Part shown: positions 1 to 6,188 of the stretch, in pieces
How the letters are laid out: each line of letters opens with the position of its first letter
Numbering within the stretch: the stretch's first letter is position 1
NCBI GenBank assembly: GCA_019749855.1
Contig: JAIEPI010000002.1
Span: 1 to 8,004 of the forward strand
Source: Rickettsiales bacterium
GTDB taxonomy: Bacteria > Pseudomonadota > Alphaproteobacteria > Rickettsiales > UBA998
Length of the DNA stretch: 8,004 nt
Direction: 5' to 3'
Notes under the pieces: model-generated
Database searches by the model: none
Told to the model about the DNA's origin: nothing
Seen by the model: the letters and a program-made list of their open reading frames with translations, nothing else
Program-made: the position numbers and the translations under genes

Positions 1-387
1 GGCGTGATGCAATTTTTCATTCACCTCTTCATTATTGGCCAATAAGGCGGCAGCACCATCTTTAAGTTTTTGATAAGAGCTGGCGAGCAGAAGGCTTTCC
101 GTTGCCCTCATCACCGCGTCCTGCAGAACATTCTCAAAAGCAAGTGGATGTAATGGACGGGGATGTAATGGATAAGGATAGGCCAGTGCAGGAAAGTCTT
201 TGAGAATCTCCTTGCTCAGCATTTTTGCAGAGCGCGCAAAAGGGCGGTCCGTGAGCACGGCATGCACAGCGCCGATCAGATGATTGGGATAGGCATAACG
301 CCTGATATCCATACGGATATGATCCTCAATCATTGCATCGACGAATGACCGCTTATGTTTAGTAATTCCAGAATATGCCATGTCCAT
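1..387 (-). CDS. Unrecognised protein, 5' part only (C-terminus beyond left edge)
   Basis: An uninterrupted minus-strand reading frame of 129 codons starts at ATG 387-385 and stays open to base 1, so the C-terminus is missing. A second in-frame ATG at 381-379 is an equally possible start; neither has a clear Shine-Dalgarno sequence. The visible product begins MDMAYSGITKHKRSF, is soluble-looking and rich in His, Ala and Leu, and has no signal peptide or membrane segment. A proline/histidine-rich stretch (AYPYPLHPRPLHPLAF, about residues 72-87) contains two copies of PLHP made by a near-perfect 15-base tandem duplication. The rest looks alpha-helical, ending in a charged segment. I do not recognise the family and propose no function. 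It is transcribed divergently from the prepilin peptidase gene. That it is a real gene rests on the long open frame with sensible composition and on filling otherwise empty DNA. Confidence 0.6.
   Translation of the reverse strand, partial: MDMAYSGITKHKRSFVDAMIEDHIRMDIRRYAYPNHLIGAVHAVLTDRPFARSAKMLSKEILKDFPALAYPYPLHPRPLHPLAFENVLQDAVMRATESLLLASSYQKLKDGAAALLANNEEVNEKLHHA
146..175. repeat. 15-bp in-frame tandem duplication (two units)
   Basis: GGATGTAATGGA occurs at 146-157 and again at 161-172, exactly 15 bases apart. The two 15-base units differ only in their last three bases. The repeat lies inside the minus-strand unknown gene and codes for the repeated PLHP peptide. A five-codon spacing keeps the frame, as expected of a small duplication tolerated within a coding region. 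Confidence 0.8.
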
Positions 388-479
388 ATTGTAAATATAA
401 GATATAAATATGACATTTTCGTGATGACGCAGGGAGTGATATTAGCGGTTTGTTAAGCCTCTGCTGACATGCTGCGACC
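388..479. promoter_or_regulatory. AT-rich divergent intergenic region
   Basis: These 92 bases separate two divergently oriented starts, so they should hold promoters for both directions. The left half is strongly AT-rich and contains the 7-mer TAAATAT twice (392-398 and 405-411). This stretch could give a -10 element for the minus-strand gene, but I could not match a convincing -35/-10 pair in either direction. No clear Shine-Dalgarno sequence precedes the prepilin peptidase start. The promoter role is inferred from gene orientation. Confidence 0.3.
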
Positions 480-1253
480 ATGGCGGCGCTTGTTTTTATT
501 CTAGGCCTTTGTTTTGGAAGCTTTCTTACCTTGGTGAGCTACCGTTTGCCGCGTGGTGAACGTATTGGGATGACGCGCTCCGCTTGCCCCTCCTGCCACA
601 CGCCTCTTGGGGCACCAGATTTACTTCCTGTTCTCAGCTGGTTATGGTTTCGTGCTGCATGCCGTCATTGCCGAAAGCCTGTTTCATGGCGCTACCCCGC
701 CATCGAGCTGGTCACGGCAGCAGCTTTGCTCTGTGTGTATTATGTGCATGGTGTGCAGGGTGGCGGGCTATTGCTCATAGCGCTGACACTTTGTCTGCTC
801 GTGATGATGATTGTGGATTTTGAACACTACATCATTCCCGATGAGATACAAATAGCCGTCGGTGTTCTGGCGGTAATCTACCACCTGAATTTTGGCCTGC
901 ATCCGGCTAGTATGCTGGCCGGTGGTATCGCCGGCGGGCTCATTGGATGGGCCATGCAGCAGGGATACCGCTGGAGCCGTAAACGCGATGGATTAGGCAC
1001 GGGCGATGTAAAATTCCTCGTTGTCGCCGGACTATGGGTTGGCGCACCTGCCTTGATGCCGCTGTTATTTTTCTCGGGATTGCTGGGCATCGGCACGGCA
1101 GCATTATGGCGATGTCTGGGGCGTGGGGCACTCTTTCCGTTTGGGCCCGCTTTAGCCCTAAGTCTGTGGATCCTCCTGCTATGGCCGCATGTGGTTGACA
1201 TGTTCTTTGGATGGCCTAATGCTGTGGCGCAATGGTTGCTCAATAACACGTGA
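480..1253 (+). CDS. Type IV prepilin peptidase / N-methyltransferase (PilD/GspO family)
   Basis: This inner-membrane bifunctional enzyme cleaves the leader of type IV prepilins or type II pseudopilins and then methylates the new N-terminal residue. The 257-residue product fits family size. The N-terminus shows the family pattern GLCFGSF...YRLPRGE (about residues 9-27). The cytoplasmic domain carries four zinc-type cysteines in two CxxC pairs (C36/C39 and C61/C64), typical of the methylating form. The two catalytic aspartates of this A24 aspartic peptidase family are visible: D113 in VDFEHYIIPDE and D176 in GTGD. The C-terminal FPFGPALA block (219-226) is also characteristic. Several hydrophobic segments span the rest. 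ATG 480 is the first start codon after an in-frame TGA at 465; the following sequence starts as family members do. Its substrates are not visible here, but an MshL/GspD-like secretin gene lies 153 bases downstream, so the two may serve one pilus or secretion system. The general symbols pilD or gspO would both be defensible. Confidence 0.95.
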   Translation: MAALVFILGLCFGSFLTLVSYRLPRGERIGMTRSACPSCHTPLGAPDLLPVLSWLWFRAACRHCRKPVSWRYPAIELVTAAALLCVYYVHGVQGGGLLLIALTLCLLVMMIVDFEHYIIPDEIQIAVGVLAVIYHLNFGLHPASMLAGGIAGGLIGWAMQQGYRWSRKRDGLGTGDVKFLVVAGLWVGAPALMPLLFFSGLLGIGTAALWRCLGRGALFPFGPALALSLWILLLWPHVVDMFFGWPNAVAQWLLNNT

Positions 1254-1318
1254 GAAAGCTCTAATGTAGCAATTCTCATTCATACGTTTGCCCTATTCCA
1301 AAATCTGTTTGAATCCCT

Positions 1319-1341
1319 TAGGGCGTTGTGTTAACGCCTTA
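1319..1341. repeat. Inverted repeat: 9-bp stem, 5-base loop
   Basis: TAGGGCGTT (1319-1327) pairs with AACGCCTTA (1333-1341) around the loop GTGTT, with one G-T pair and the rest Watson-Crick. It lies about 65 bases before the secretin start and 65 bases after the prepilin peptidase stop. The stem is GC-rich at its core like a terminator, but no T-run follows on either strand. It could be an operator, an mRNA structure or a weak terminator; the sequence does not decide. Confidence 0.5.
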
Positions 1342-1394
1342 TGTAGCGAGTAAAATGTGAAGATAAATCTATTAGTTGATTTTTGTAATTTAAT

Positions 1395-1398
1395 AAGG
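1395..1398 (+). promoter_or_regulatory. Shine-Dalgarno AAGG deciding the secretin start
   Basis: AAGG lies 8 bases before ATG 1407, a good spacing. A GTG three codons upstream (1398) would overlap this site and has no ribosome binding site of its own, so ATG 1407 is preferred. The choice changes only three N-terminal residues (MRR). Confidence 0.6.
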
Positions 1399-1406
1399 TG
1401 CGGCGC

Positions 1407-3371
1407 ATGAAACGCTGGTCACGCCTTTTGCCGGTATTTGTCGCGTTGATCGCCTGTGATGACGGCACGTTTAATTCCGATAGTATTGATCACATTGACC
1501 GTAAGCTCGATCTGACACGCAACGACTATCGCAACATGTATGATTTGGAGCATGACAAAGATGGCAAACTATTGCCGTCCAAAAATCAGTTGGCTGCGCC
1601 GCCAGTGCCTGATATTGCACCCCTGCTCGCCGCACCACGACCGCCCAAGATTGGCAATGCCCAGCTGGTATCTATAGCCGTTACCGACGATGTTCCGCTA
1701 AAAGATGTCCTGGTGGAGCTGGCGCGTCTGGCTGATGTGGATATCGAGATTGACTCCGGCATTATCGGTGGCGTGAATTTTCGAGCGAAAGACAAGCCCT
1801 TTAACGAAGTCATTGAACGAATTGCAACCTTGGCCGGGCTGCGTTACAGCATTAAAAACGGCGTTCTGAGGGTTGAGCGAGATGTACCTTATGTGGTGAA
1901 TTACAGCGTCGATTTTCTCAATATGACGCGTAATAGCAGCAGCAATATCTTCACCAACAGTAGTGGCGGTGGGGCTGGTGGTGGCGGCGGAAGCGGCGGT
2001 GGCGGCGGCGGAAGCAGTGGTGGTGGCGGCGGAAGCAGTGGCGGCGGCGGCGGCGGTGGCGGCGGCGGAAGCGGCGGTGGTGGTGGTGGCTCAAGTTTGG
2101 GTAGCGGCTCCAGCTCATCCATTGAAAGTTCGGTTTCCGATGATTTCTGGCTGGCATTACAGTCTGGCGTTGTTGCCATTTTATCAACACAACCCATCAA
2201 CATGACCTCAGAGGGCGCGAATCAGCTACTCGCACAGCAGCAATCTGGCGGCGGCGCGTTGGCTGGCGGTGCTTTGGCTGGCGGAGCGGCAGCAGGAGGC
2301 GCAGCGGCGGCTGGTGGGGTCGCCGCAGGAGGTGCAGGGGCAGCAGGCGGTGGCGCAGGTGGGGCGGCAGGTTCTATGAGCACGATTGTGGCGCCCGGCT
2401 ATTATATGAATATCAACCGTCAGGCGGGCATCATTGCCGTGTCGGCAAGCCAGCACCAGCACGAAATCATCAAAAAATACATTGAAGAAATTAAGCGAAG
2501 TGCCTCAGCGCAGGTGTTGATTGAGGCTAAAATTATTGAAGTCAGTCTGAATGACGAGTTTCGCAGTGGCATTGATTGGCGTTTTCTCAATGGAAAATTT
2601 ACTGGTAGCGGCGCATTTAACGTCAATATCCCAGCGACCGCAGGTGCCAATGTTGCGAGTTTTACGTTGGGCGATTCTGAATCAGACTTGAGCGCTGCCG
2701 TTGATTTAATTGAGGTTTTCGGCACGAGCCGTACCTTATCCAGCCCACGCTTACATGCAATCAATAATCAGCCTGCGGTGCTGACTTTTACGCGAAATGA
2801 AGTGTTTTTTGAAATCGAATATGAGCAAGGCCAAACCGTTTCCACGGGCAACGTGGCGCAAACACAATCCCCAACCATCACTTCCACGCGGCAAACGCTT
2901 CCCATCGGCATCATTCTCAATATTCTTCCCTCAATTGATGTGGATCACAATGAAGTCACACTCAATGTTCGCCCAACCCTCACACGTAGGGTAGGTCAAG
3001 TAGAAGATCCAGGCGCAGCTTTGGCTGCCGCACTAAATAGAGTATCACTGGGAACTGATTTTCCGCCCAATCTTATCCCTGTTGTCGAAGTGCGTGAACT
3101 CGATTCCATCCTCAAGGTCAATAGTGGTGATGTGATGGTCATTGGTGGTCTGATGCAACAGGGTTCTGATAACACCGACCGCGGTTTGCCGTGGTTTGCT
3201 GATTTGCCTGTGGTTGGCAATGCATTTAAATCGGTTGAAAAAACCAATCAAAATTCAGAATTAATTATCATGATTCGTGCCACGATCGTCTCCCCGCAGG
3301 GGAGTTATAGTGCGACGGATAAACAAATTTATGAAAAGTTTAACAGGGATCCGCGTCCCCTTGCCTTCTAA
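1407..3371 (+). CDS. MshL/GspD-family outer-membrane secretin, lipoprotein type, with Gly/Ser and Ala/Gly tracts
   Basis: Secretins are multimeric outer-membrane pores through which type IV pili or type II substrates leave the cell. The product has 654 residues. It opens with a lipoprotein signal peptide: basic MKRWSR, a hydrophobic core, and lipobox LIAC with the lipidated cysteine at residue 17, followed by Asp-Asp. Residues about 95-160 form an STN/N0-like domain (VPLKDVLVELARLADVDIEI...). A tract of 42 residues with 35 glycines follows (187-228), then a short FWLAL segment, then an Ala/Gly tract (281-322). Residues about 335-400 form the secretin N-domain (NRQAGIIAVSA, QVLIEAKIIEVSLNDEF, SGIDW). 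The C-terminal pore domain (about 435-630) is clear: SRTLSSPRLHAINNQPA, PIGIILNILPSID, VTLNVRPTLTR, LKVNSGDVMVIGGLMQ, LPVVGNAFKS and ELIIMIRATIV. The arrangement most resembles MSHA-pilus MshL, though a GspD/PilQ-type role is possible. ABC-2 permease and TPR-like genes follow closely. Family assignment is firm; the exact system served is not visible. Confidence 0.92.
   Translation: MKRWSRLLPVFVALIACDDGTFNSDSIDHIDRKLDLTRNDYRNMYDLEHDKDGKLLPSKNQLAAPPVPDIAPLLAAPRPPKIGNAQLVSIAVTDDVPLKDVLVELARLADVDIEIDSGIIGGVNFRAKDKPFNEVIERIATLAGLRYSIKNGVLRVERDVPYVVNYSVDFLNMTRNSSSNIFTNSSGGGAGGGGGSGGGGGGSSGGGGGSSGGGGGGGGGGSGGGGGGSSLGSGSSSSIESSVSDDFWLALQSGVVAILSTQPINMTSEGANQLLAQQQSGGGALAGGALAGGAAAGGAAAAGGVAAGGAGAAGGGAGGAAGSMSTIVAPGYYMNINRQAGIIAVSASQHQHEIIKKYIEEIKRSASAQVLIEAKIIEVSLNDEFRSGIDWRFLNGKFTGSGAFNVNIPATAGANVASFTLGDSESDLSAAVDLIEVFGTSRTLSSPRLHAINNQPAVLTFTRNEVFFEIEYEQGQTVSTGNVAQTQSPTITSTRQTLPIGIILNILPSIDVDHNEVTLNVRPTLTRRVGQVEDPGAALAAALNRVSLGTDFPPNLIPVVEVRELDSILKVNSGDVMVIGGLMQQGSDNTDRGLPWFADLPVVGNAFKSVEKTNQNSELIIMIRATIVSPQGSYSATDKQIYEKFNRDPRPLAF
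1965..2090 (+). repeat. GGN trinucleotide tract encoding poly-Gly/Ser
   Basis: These 126 bases inside the secretin gene are almost entirely GGC/GGT codons with scattered AGC/AGT and one GCT; they encode 35 glycines in 42 residues. Blocks resembling GGCGGCGGAAGCAGTGG recur. The coding strand is very rich in GG runs. Length changes by whole codons would keep the reading frame. Confidence 0.9.
2247..2372 (+). repeat. Ala/Gly-coding low-complexity tract
   Basis: Forty-two codons in the secretin gene encode 39 Ala or Gly residues; the exceptions are two Leu and one Val. The DNA consists of irregular GCN/GGN repeats such as GGCTGGCGG and GCAGGAGG rather than one perfect unit, so it is more diverged than the Gly tract upstream. 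It immediately precedes the secretin N-domain. Confidence 0.85.
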
Positions 3372-3396
3372 CATCACCCATGCCATGAGATAAGCC

Positions 3397-4158
3397 ATGC
3401 CAACCATTATTCGCTTTGTTCTGCTGACCGCCCTGCGAGACCGTTTATTCGTTGTGCTTATTTTATTATTGTTTATTGCGATTGGCATATCCAGTGGTCT
3501 GGCAAAAACCTCCATGATTGAACAGCACGAAATGACGCTTTCCTTCAGTAGCGCCGTGGCACGCTTGTTGCTGGCGATTGGCCTCATCATTTTCGTTTGT
3601 TTTCATATTCGCCACGCCTTTGACAGTAAGGAGATTGATGTCATGCTGTCGCGCCCTATTTCGCGTGCGCGGCTAATGATTGGCTACTGGCTGGGATTCT
3701 CTGTGGTCAGTGCAGCGCTGGTGGCGGTGAATGTTGCTGTAATGTATCTCCTGCAACCCGTCAGCATGAGTGGTTTTGCCGCTTGGGGTGGCAGCCTTTT
3801 GCTGGAAATGTGGATCATTGTGGCCATTGCGCTTTTTACCTCGGTCACGATGCGCAGCGCCGTTTCTTCAGTGATGGCCAGTCTTGTTTTTTACGTGGCA
3901 GGTCGCATGATGGGCTTTTTTCTGGCGACGATCCATGCAAAATTTGTGTTTCAGATAGCCTGGCTGAATACACTAACCAAATATATAATTGAGGGGGTTT
4001 CTATTATCACCCCGAGACTTGATTTATATGGCAAAGGCAGTTGGCTGATTTATGGACCGGAAACGGTGGACTGGCAGTTGTTCATTCTGCAGAGCGCCTC
4101 GTTTATTCCCTTGCTTCTGGCCGTGACCATCGTTGATTTCAACCGACGTCAGTTTTAG
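3397..4158 (+). CDS. ABC-2-type transporter permease, six membrane helices
   Basis: The 253-residue product is an integral inner-membrane protein with about six hydrophobic segments: near residues 17-34, 54-71, 94-118, 133-150, 157-178 and 228-246. The cytoplasmic stretch between the second and third helices reads FDSKEIDVMLSRPISRARLMIGYWLG (76-100, shown in full only as a motif region: FDSKEID, then LSRPISR, then YWLG). This is typical of ABC-2 permeases of the NosY-like kind, where a loop after TM2 carries 'xxLxRPISRxxxxxGK' patterns. Such permeases need a separate ATP-binding subunit; none is in the window. The gene starts 25 bases after the secretin stop with a weak GAGA/AAG ribosome binding site, and the next gene starts 11 bases after its stop, so co-transcription is likely. 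The substrate is unknown. The permease class is inferred from the hydropathy pattern and loop motif rather than a catalytic residue. Confidence 0.75.
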   Translation: MPTIIRFVLLTALRDRLFVVLILLLFIAIGISSGLAKTSMIEQHEMTLSFSSAVARLLLAIGLIIFVCFHIRHAFDSKEIDVMLSRPISRARLMIGYWLGFSVVSAALVAVNVAVMYLLQPVSMSGFAAWGGSLLLEMWIIVAIALFTSVTMRSAVSSVMASLVFYVAGRMMGFFLATIHAKFVFQIAWLNTLTKYIIEGVSIITPRLDLYGKGSWLIYGPETVDWQLFILQSASFIPLLLAVTIVDFNRRQF

Positions 4159-4169
4159 GAAAACCGCCT

Positions 4170-4934
4170 ATGTCTGGCATTCGAAGTACCTCATTAGCAC
4201 TCCTGTTGGTTCTGTCATTACAGACACTGTTTTGGTGGAGCGTGCGTAACCGTCTGCCTGATATGACAGTGGTGCCTGATGTTCCTGGCAGGCAGGCATT
4301 ACAAGTCATGTCATTTGGCGACGAGGAGTTTCTCTTTCGCGCGATGGCGATGAGCCTGACCAATGCAGGGGATACTTTTGGTCGTTTCACGGCACTCTAT
4401 AAGTATGATCTTCACAAAATCTATCTTTGGTTCACCTTGCTGGATCAATTCAATTCACGCTCAAACGTTCTGCCTAGCATGGCTGCGTATTATTTCAGTC
4501 AAACGCAGAAAACCTCTGATGTGCGCTACATGGTGGACTATCTCTATGAGCATGCAAAACCAAATATTCAGCAAAAATGGTGGTGGATGGCGCAAGGCGT
4601 CTATCTGGCAATGCACAAGCTTAAGGATACTGAACTGGCGCTCAAACTTGCCTCCACACTAACGGAGGCAAAAGATGTGCCCCTATGGGTGAATCAACTA
4701 CCTGCGTTTGTTTATGAGAAGCGTGGGGAGTTTGATGCAGCACTCGGCATTATGGAGAACATACTTCAGCATACACAGGATATTGAGCCAGGTGAACTAC
4801 GCTACATGAAGTATTTTATTGATGAGCGCATCTCCAAACTGGACGCATTGGACACGGATGAGCGCCAGCGACTGGATGATGCAAAACTACCGGATCAAGA
4901 TACATCTCCGCCGCCATCAGATTCCACACCTTAG
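4170..4934 (+). CDS. Membrane-anchored TPR-like protein of unknown function
   Basis: The 254-residue product has one N-terminal hydrophobic helix (about residues 8-23, LALLLVLSLQTLFWW) after a short basic start. It is therefore probably anchored in the inner membrane with its bulk in the periplasm, or is secreted. Residues about 55-225 are predicted helical, with helix pairs resembling tetratricopeptide repeats: an FLFRAMAMSLTNAGD region, LPSMAAYYFSQTQ, WWWMAQGVYLAMHKLKDTELALKLA and FVYEKRGEFDAALGIMENIL. The last two most clearly show the TPR spacing of small residues. The tail (240-254) is a Pro/Ser/Asp-rich disordered end. The gene begins 11 bases after the permease stop, with AGGA overlapping that stop as ribosome binding site, which points to translational coupling. 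TPR domains bind proteins, so a scaffold role beside the permease or secretin is a reasonable inference but no more than that. Confidence 0.7.
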   Translation: MSGIRSTSLALLLVLSLQTLFWWSVRNRLPDMTVVPDVPGRQALQVMSFGDEEFLFRAMAMSLTNAGDTFGRFTALYKYDLHKIYLWFTLLDQFNSRSNVLPSMAAYYFSQTQKTSDVRYMVDYLYEHAKPNIQQKWWWMAQGVYLAMHKLKDTELALKLASTLTEAKDVPLWVNQLPAFVYEKRGEFDAALGIMENILQHTQDIEPGELRYMKYFIDERISKLDALDTDERQRLDDAKLPDQDTSPPPSDSTP

Positions 4935-5023
4935 ACCTTTTTTTTATTGCGTGATAACAGAGATAGACTCTGATAGCATCGCAAAAGACTTAATGATGAA
5001 TATCATATGCATGCGGAGTCTGC
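4935..5023 (+). promoter_or_regulatory. Leader of the AraC-type gene with inverted repeats
   Basis: The gap starts near a run of eight T (4938-4945) with no evident hairpin before it, so it is not called a terminator. Further on, AGACTC (4965-4970) is complementary to GAGTCT (5016-5021), which overlaps the GGAG Shine-Dalgarno sequence (5015-5018) of the next gene. ATGAT (4993-4997) and ATCAT (5002-5006) form a short dyad with a 4-base loop. Either element could be regulatory, for example an autoregulatory binding site, but nothing in the sequence proves it. No convincing -35/-10 pair was found. Confidence 0.3.
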
Positions 5024-6145
5024 ATGGGTGAGAGTGCTATTTCACTGAATCAGGCATTGTCGCTTGCGGCCATGGGTCCGTGTCTCTTCACCATCGCCTT
5101 TTTGTTGCTGGCATGCCGTCCCCGACTGCAGGCCGTCATTCCGTCGCTTTTCTTTGTCTCGCTCGCTGCAGGGTTTGCATTGCCACTGTTAATAACATCT
5201 GGCTATGCTCAGCGCACAGAATGGCAACTGGTACTCATGGCGCTTGAAAGCCTGTCGCCGGCCATGTGTTACCTGTTGGTTTTGGAGTTAATCTATCGCC
5301 AGCCACTGCCGTTTAGTCAGTGGTGTATTGTGGCCGTGCCTTTGCTGGGTGGCCTGCCCTTTGTTTATGGGATATTGTTTGAACAAACCGTGTGTGTTCT
5401 GGGCGAATTTTGCACCAATACCGTGTTGGCGGGGGCGCTGTATCATGTATTTACCACCGCCTTTATTTTTCTTCTATTAATGGCACATATATCGCGCTCG
5501 CCTGTAGAAGCGCTGCAACAAAAACCGGAAAGGCGGCACACTTACTGGGTCATTGTCACGCTTATCACGCTTCATCTGATGCTGCCCGCACTGGAGCTGT
5601 TGCAGTTAAGCGGCGGCATTACTCTGCAAAAAGCAGAATTATTGTCACTGCTATTACGGATCAGTTTTATCTATCTTGTTTTAACATCACTGTTCCGTTT
5701 ATACGGCTCGCCCGTTGCAGTAGATTCTGACGCAGTGCCATTACTGCAAAAGTTGGGGCGCCCTTCATTTGATGATGCGGCGTTAGCGCAAAAGCTGGAA
5801 GCGATCATGCGTCATGAGGCACCTTACCTTCAACCCACCTTTAGTCGTGAAGAATTAGCGCGACTGATCCGTGTCTCAGAGCAGACCGCTTCACGCATCC
5901 TGAACCAGCATCTCGGCAAAAACTTTAATGAATACGTCAATGATTTCCGTCTTGAAGAAGCAAAACGCCGGTTGGCCAAAGAAAACGGGCCGATTAATGT
6001 GATTGCCTATGGCGTAGGATTTAACTCGATTGCGTCATTCAATCGCGTGTTCAAACAGTCTGTGGGGCTTTCACCTTCGCAGTATCGGCAGCAATATCTA
6101 CCGCATCTCGCGCAAGAGGCACTCACCGAGATACCTGAATCATAG
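5024..6145 (+). CDS. AraC-family transcriptional regulator with N-terminal seven-helix membrane domain
   Basis: The 373-residue product combines a membrane domain with a DNA-binding domain. Residues 1-228 hold about seven hydrophobic segments (near 12-31, 38-59, 67-90, 99-120, 134-155, 173-193 and 204-226). A linker follows to about 255. Residues 258-358 form a complete AraC-type double helix-turn-helix: the first HTH is in FSREELARLIRVSEQTASRIL, shown here as FSREELARLI and SEQTASRIL (273-293); the second is the signature IAYGVGFNSIASFNRVFK and GLSPSQYR (327-355). Soluble AraC regulators normally bind effectors with a cupin-like domain; here a membrane domain takes that place, suggesting direct sensing of a membrane or external signal by a one-component, membrane-tethered regulator. 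GGAG lies 5 bases before ATG 5024, and an in-frame TGA at 4997 excludes longer versions. The gene is 89 bases from the TPR-like gene and 43 from proA. Its targets are unknown. Confidence 0.9.
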   Translation: MGESAISLNQALSLAAMGPCLFTIAFLLLACRPRLQAVIPSLFFVSLAAGFALPLLITSGYAQRTEWQLVLMALESLSPAMCYLLVLELIYRQPLPFSQWCIVAVPLLGGLPFVYGILFEQTVCVLGEFCTNTVLAGALYHVFTTAFIFLLLMAHISRSPVEALQQKPERRHTYWVIVTLITLHLMLPALELLQLSGGITLQKAELLSLLLRISFIYLVLTSLFRLYGSPVAVDSDAVPLLQKLGRPSFDDAALAQKLEAIMRHEAPYLQPTFSREELARLIRVSEQTASRILNQHLGKNFNEYVNDFRLEEAKRRLAKENGPINVIAYGVGFNSIASFNRVFKQSVGLSPSQYRQQYLPHLAQEALTEIPES

Positions 6146-6188
6146 GTTTTGGCTGATTGAGAATGTGGCATGTGCTAAAGACAGTCGT

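Larger units (their letters stand above)
1254..1406 (+). promoter_or_regulatory. Leader region upstream of the secretin gene
   Basis: This 153-base gap is long compared with those inside the following gene run, so it is the likely place for the promoter of the secretin-permease-TPR genes. It contains a 9-bp hairpin (1319-1341), then an AT-rich stretch (about 1351-1396). TAAAAT at 1351-1356 could be a -10 element with TTGTGT (1326-1331) as a poor -35, but the 19-base spacing is long and I would not rely on it. A weak imperfect hairpin (1251-1278) sits right after the prepilin peptidase stop. No T-run follows either hairpin. Confidence 0.3.

Noticed and set aside
1251..1278. Imperfect hairpin (TGAGAA / TTCTCA with inner GCT / AGC) at the prepilin peptidase stop
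   Set aside because: The stem is interrupted and AT-rich and has no following T-run, so it is too weak to call as a terminator.
878..1279. Minus-strand frame of 133 codons over the prepilin peptidase gene
   Set aside because: It is opposite a strongly supported gene with catalytic motifs; its product has irregular composition and no recognisable domain.
1901..2203. Minus-strand frame encoding a poly-proline protein
   Set aside because: It is the antisense shadow of the GGN tract in the secretin gene; the plus-strand frame is a clear secretin.
1965..2372. Repetitive DNA considered as a CRISPR array or mobile element
   Set aside because: The repeats are codon-phased Gly/Ser and Ala/Gly coding triplets with no spacers, terminal inverted repeats or target duplications.
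3290..3304. Perfect short hairpin CTCCCC-GCA-GGGGAG
   Set aside because: It lies within the conserved 3' coding part of the secretin gene with no T-run after it; probably chance.
4938..4945. Run of eight T after the TPR-like gene as an intrinsic terminator
   Set aside because: No GC-rich hairpin could be found immediately before the T-run on the plus strand, so termination is not supported.
6030..6188. Possible N-terminal extension of ProA by 53 residues
   Set aside because: It overlaps the AraC-type gene by 116 bases and the extra sequence does not resemble ProA; ATG 6189 gives the normal family length.
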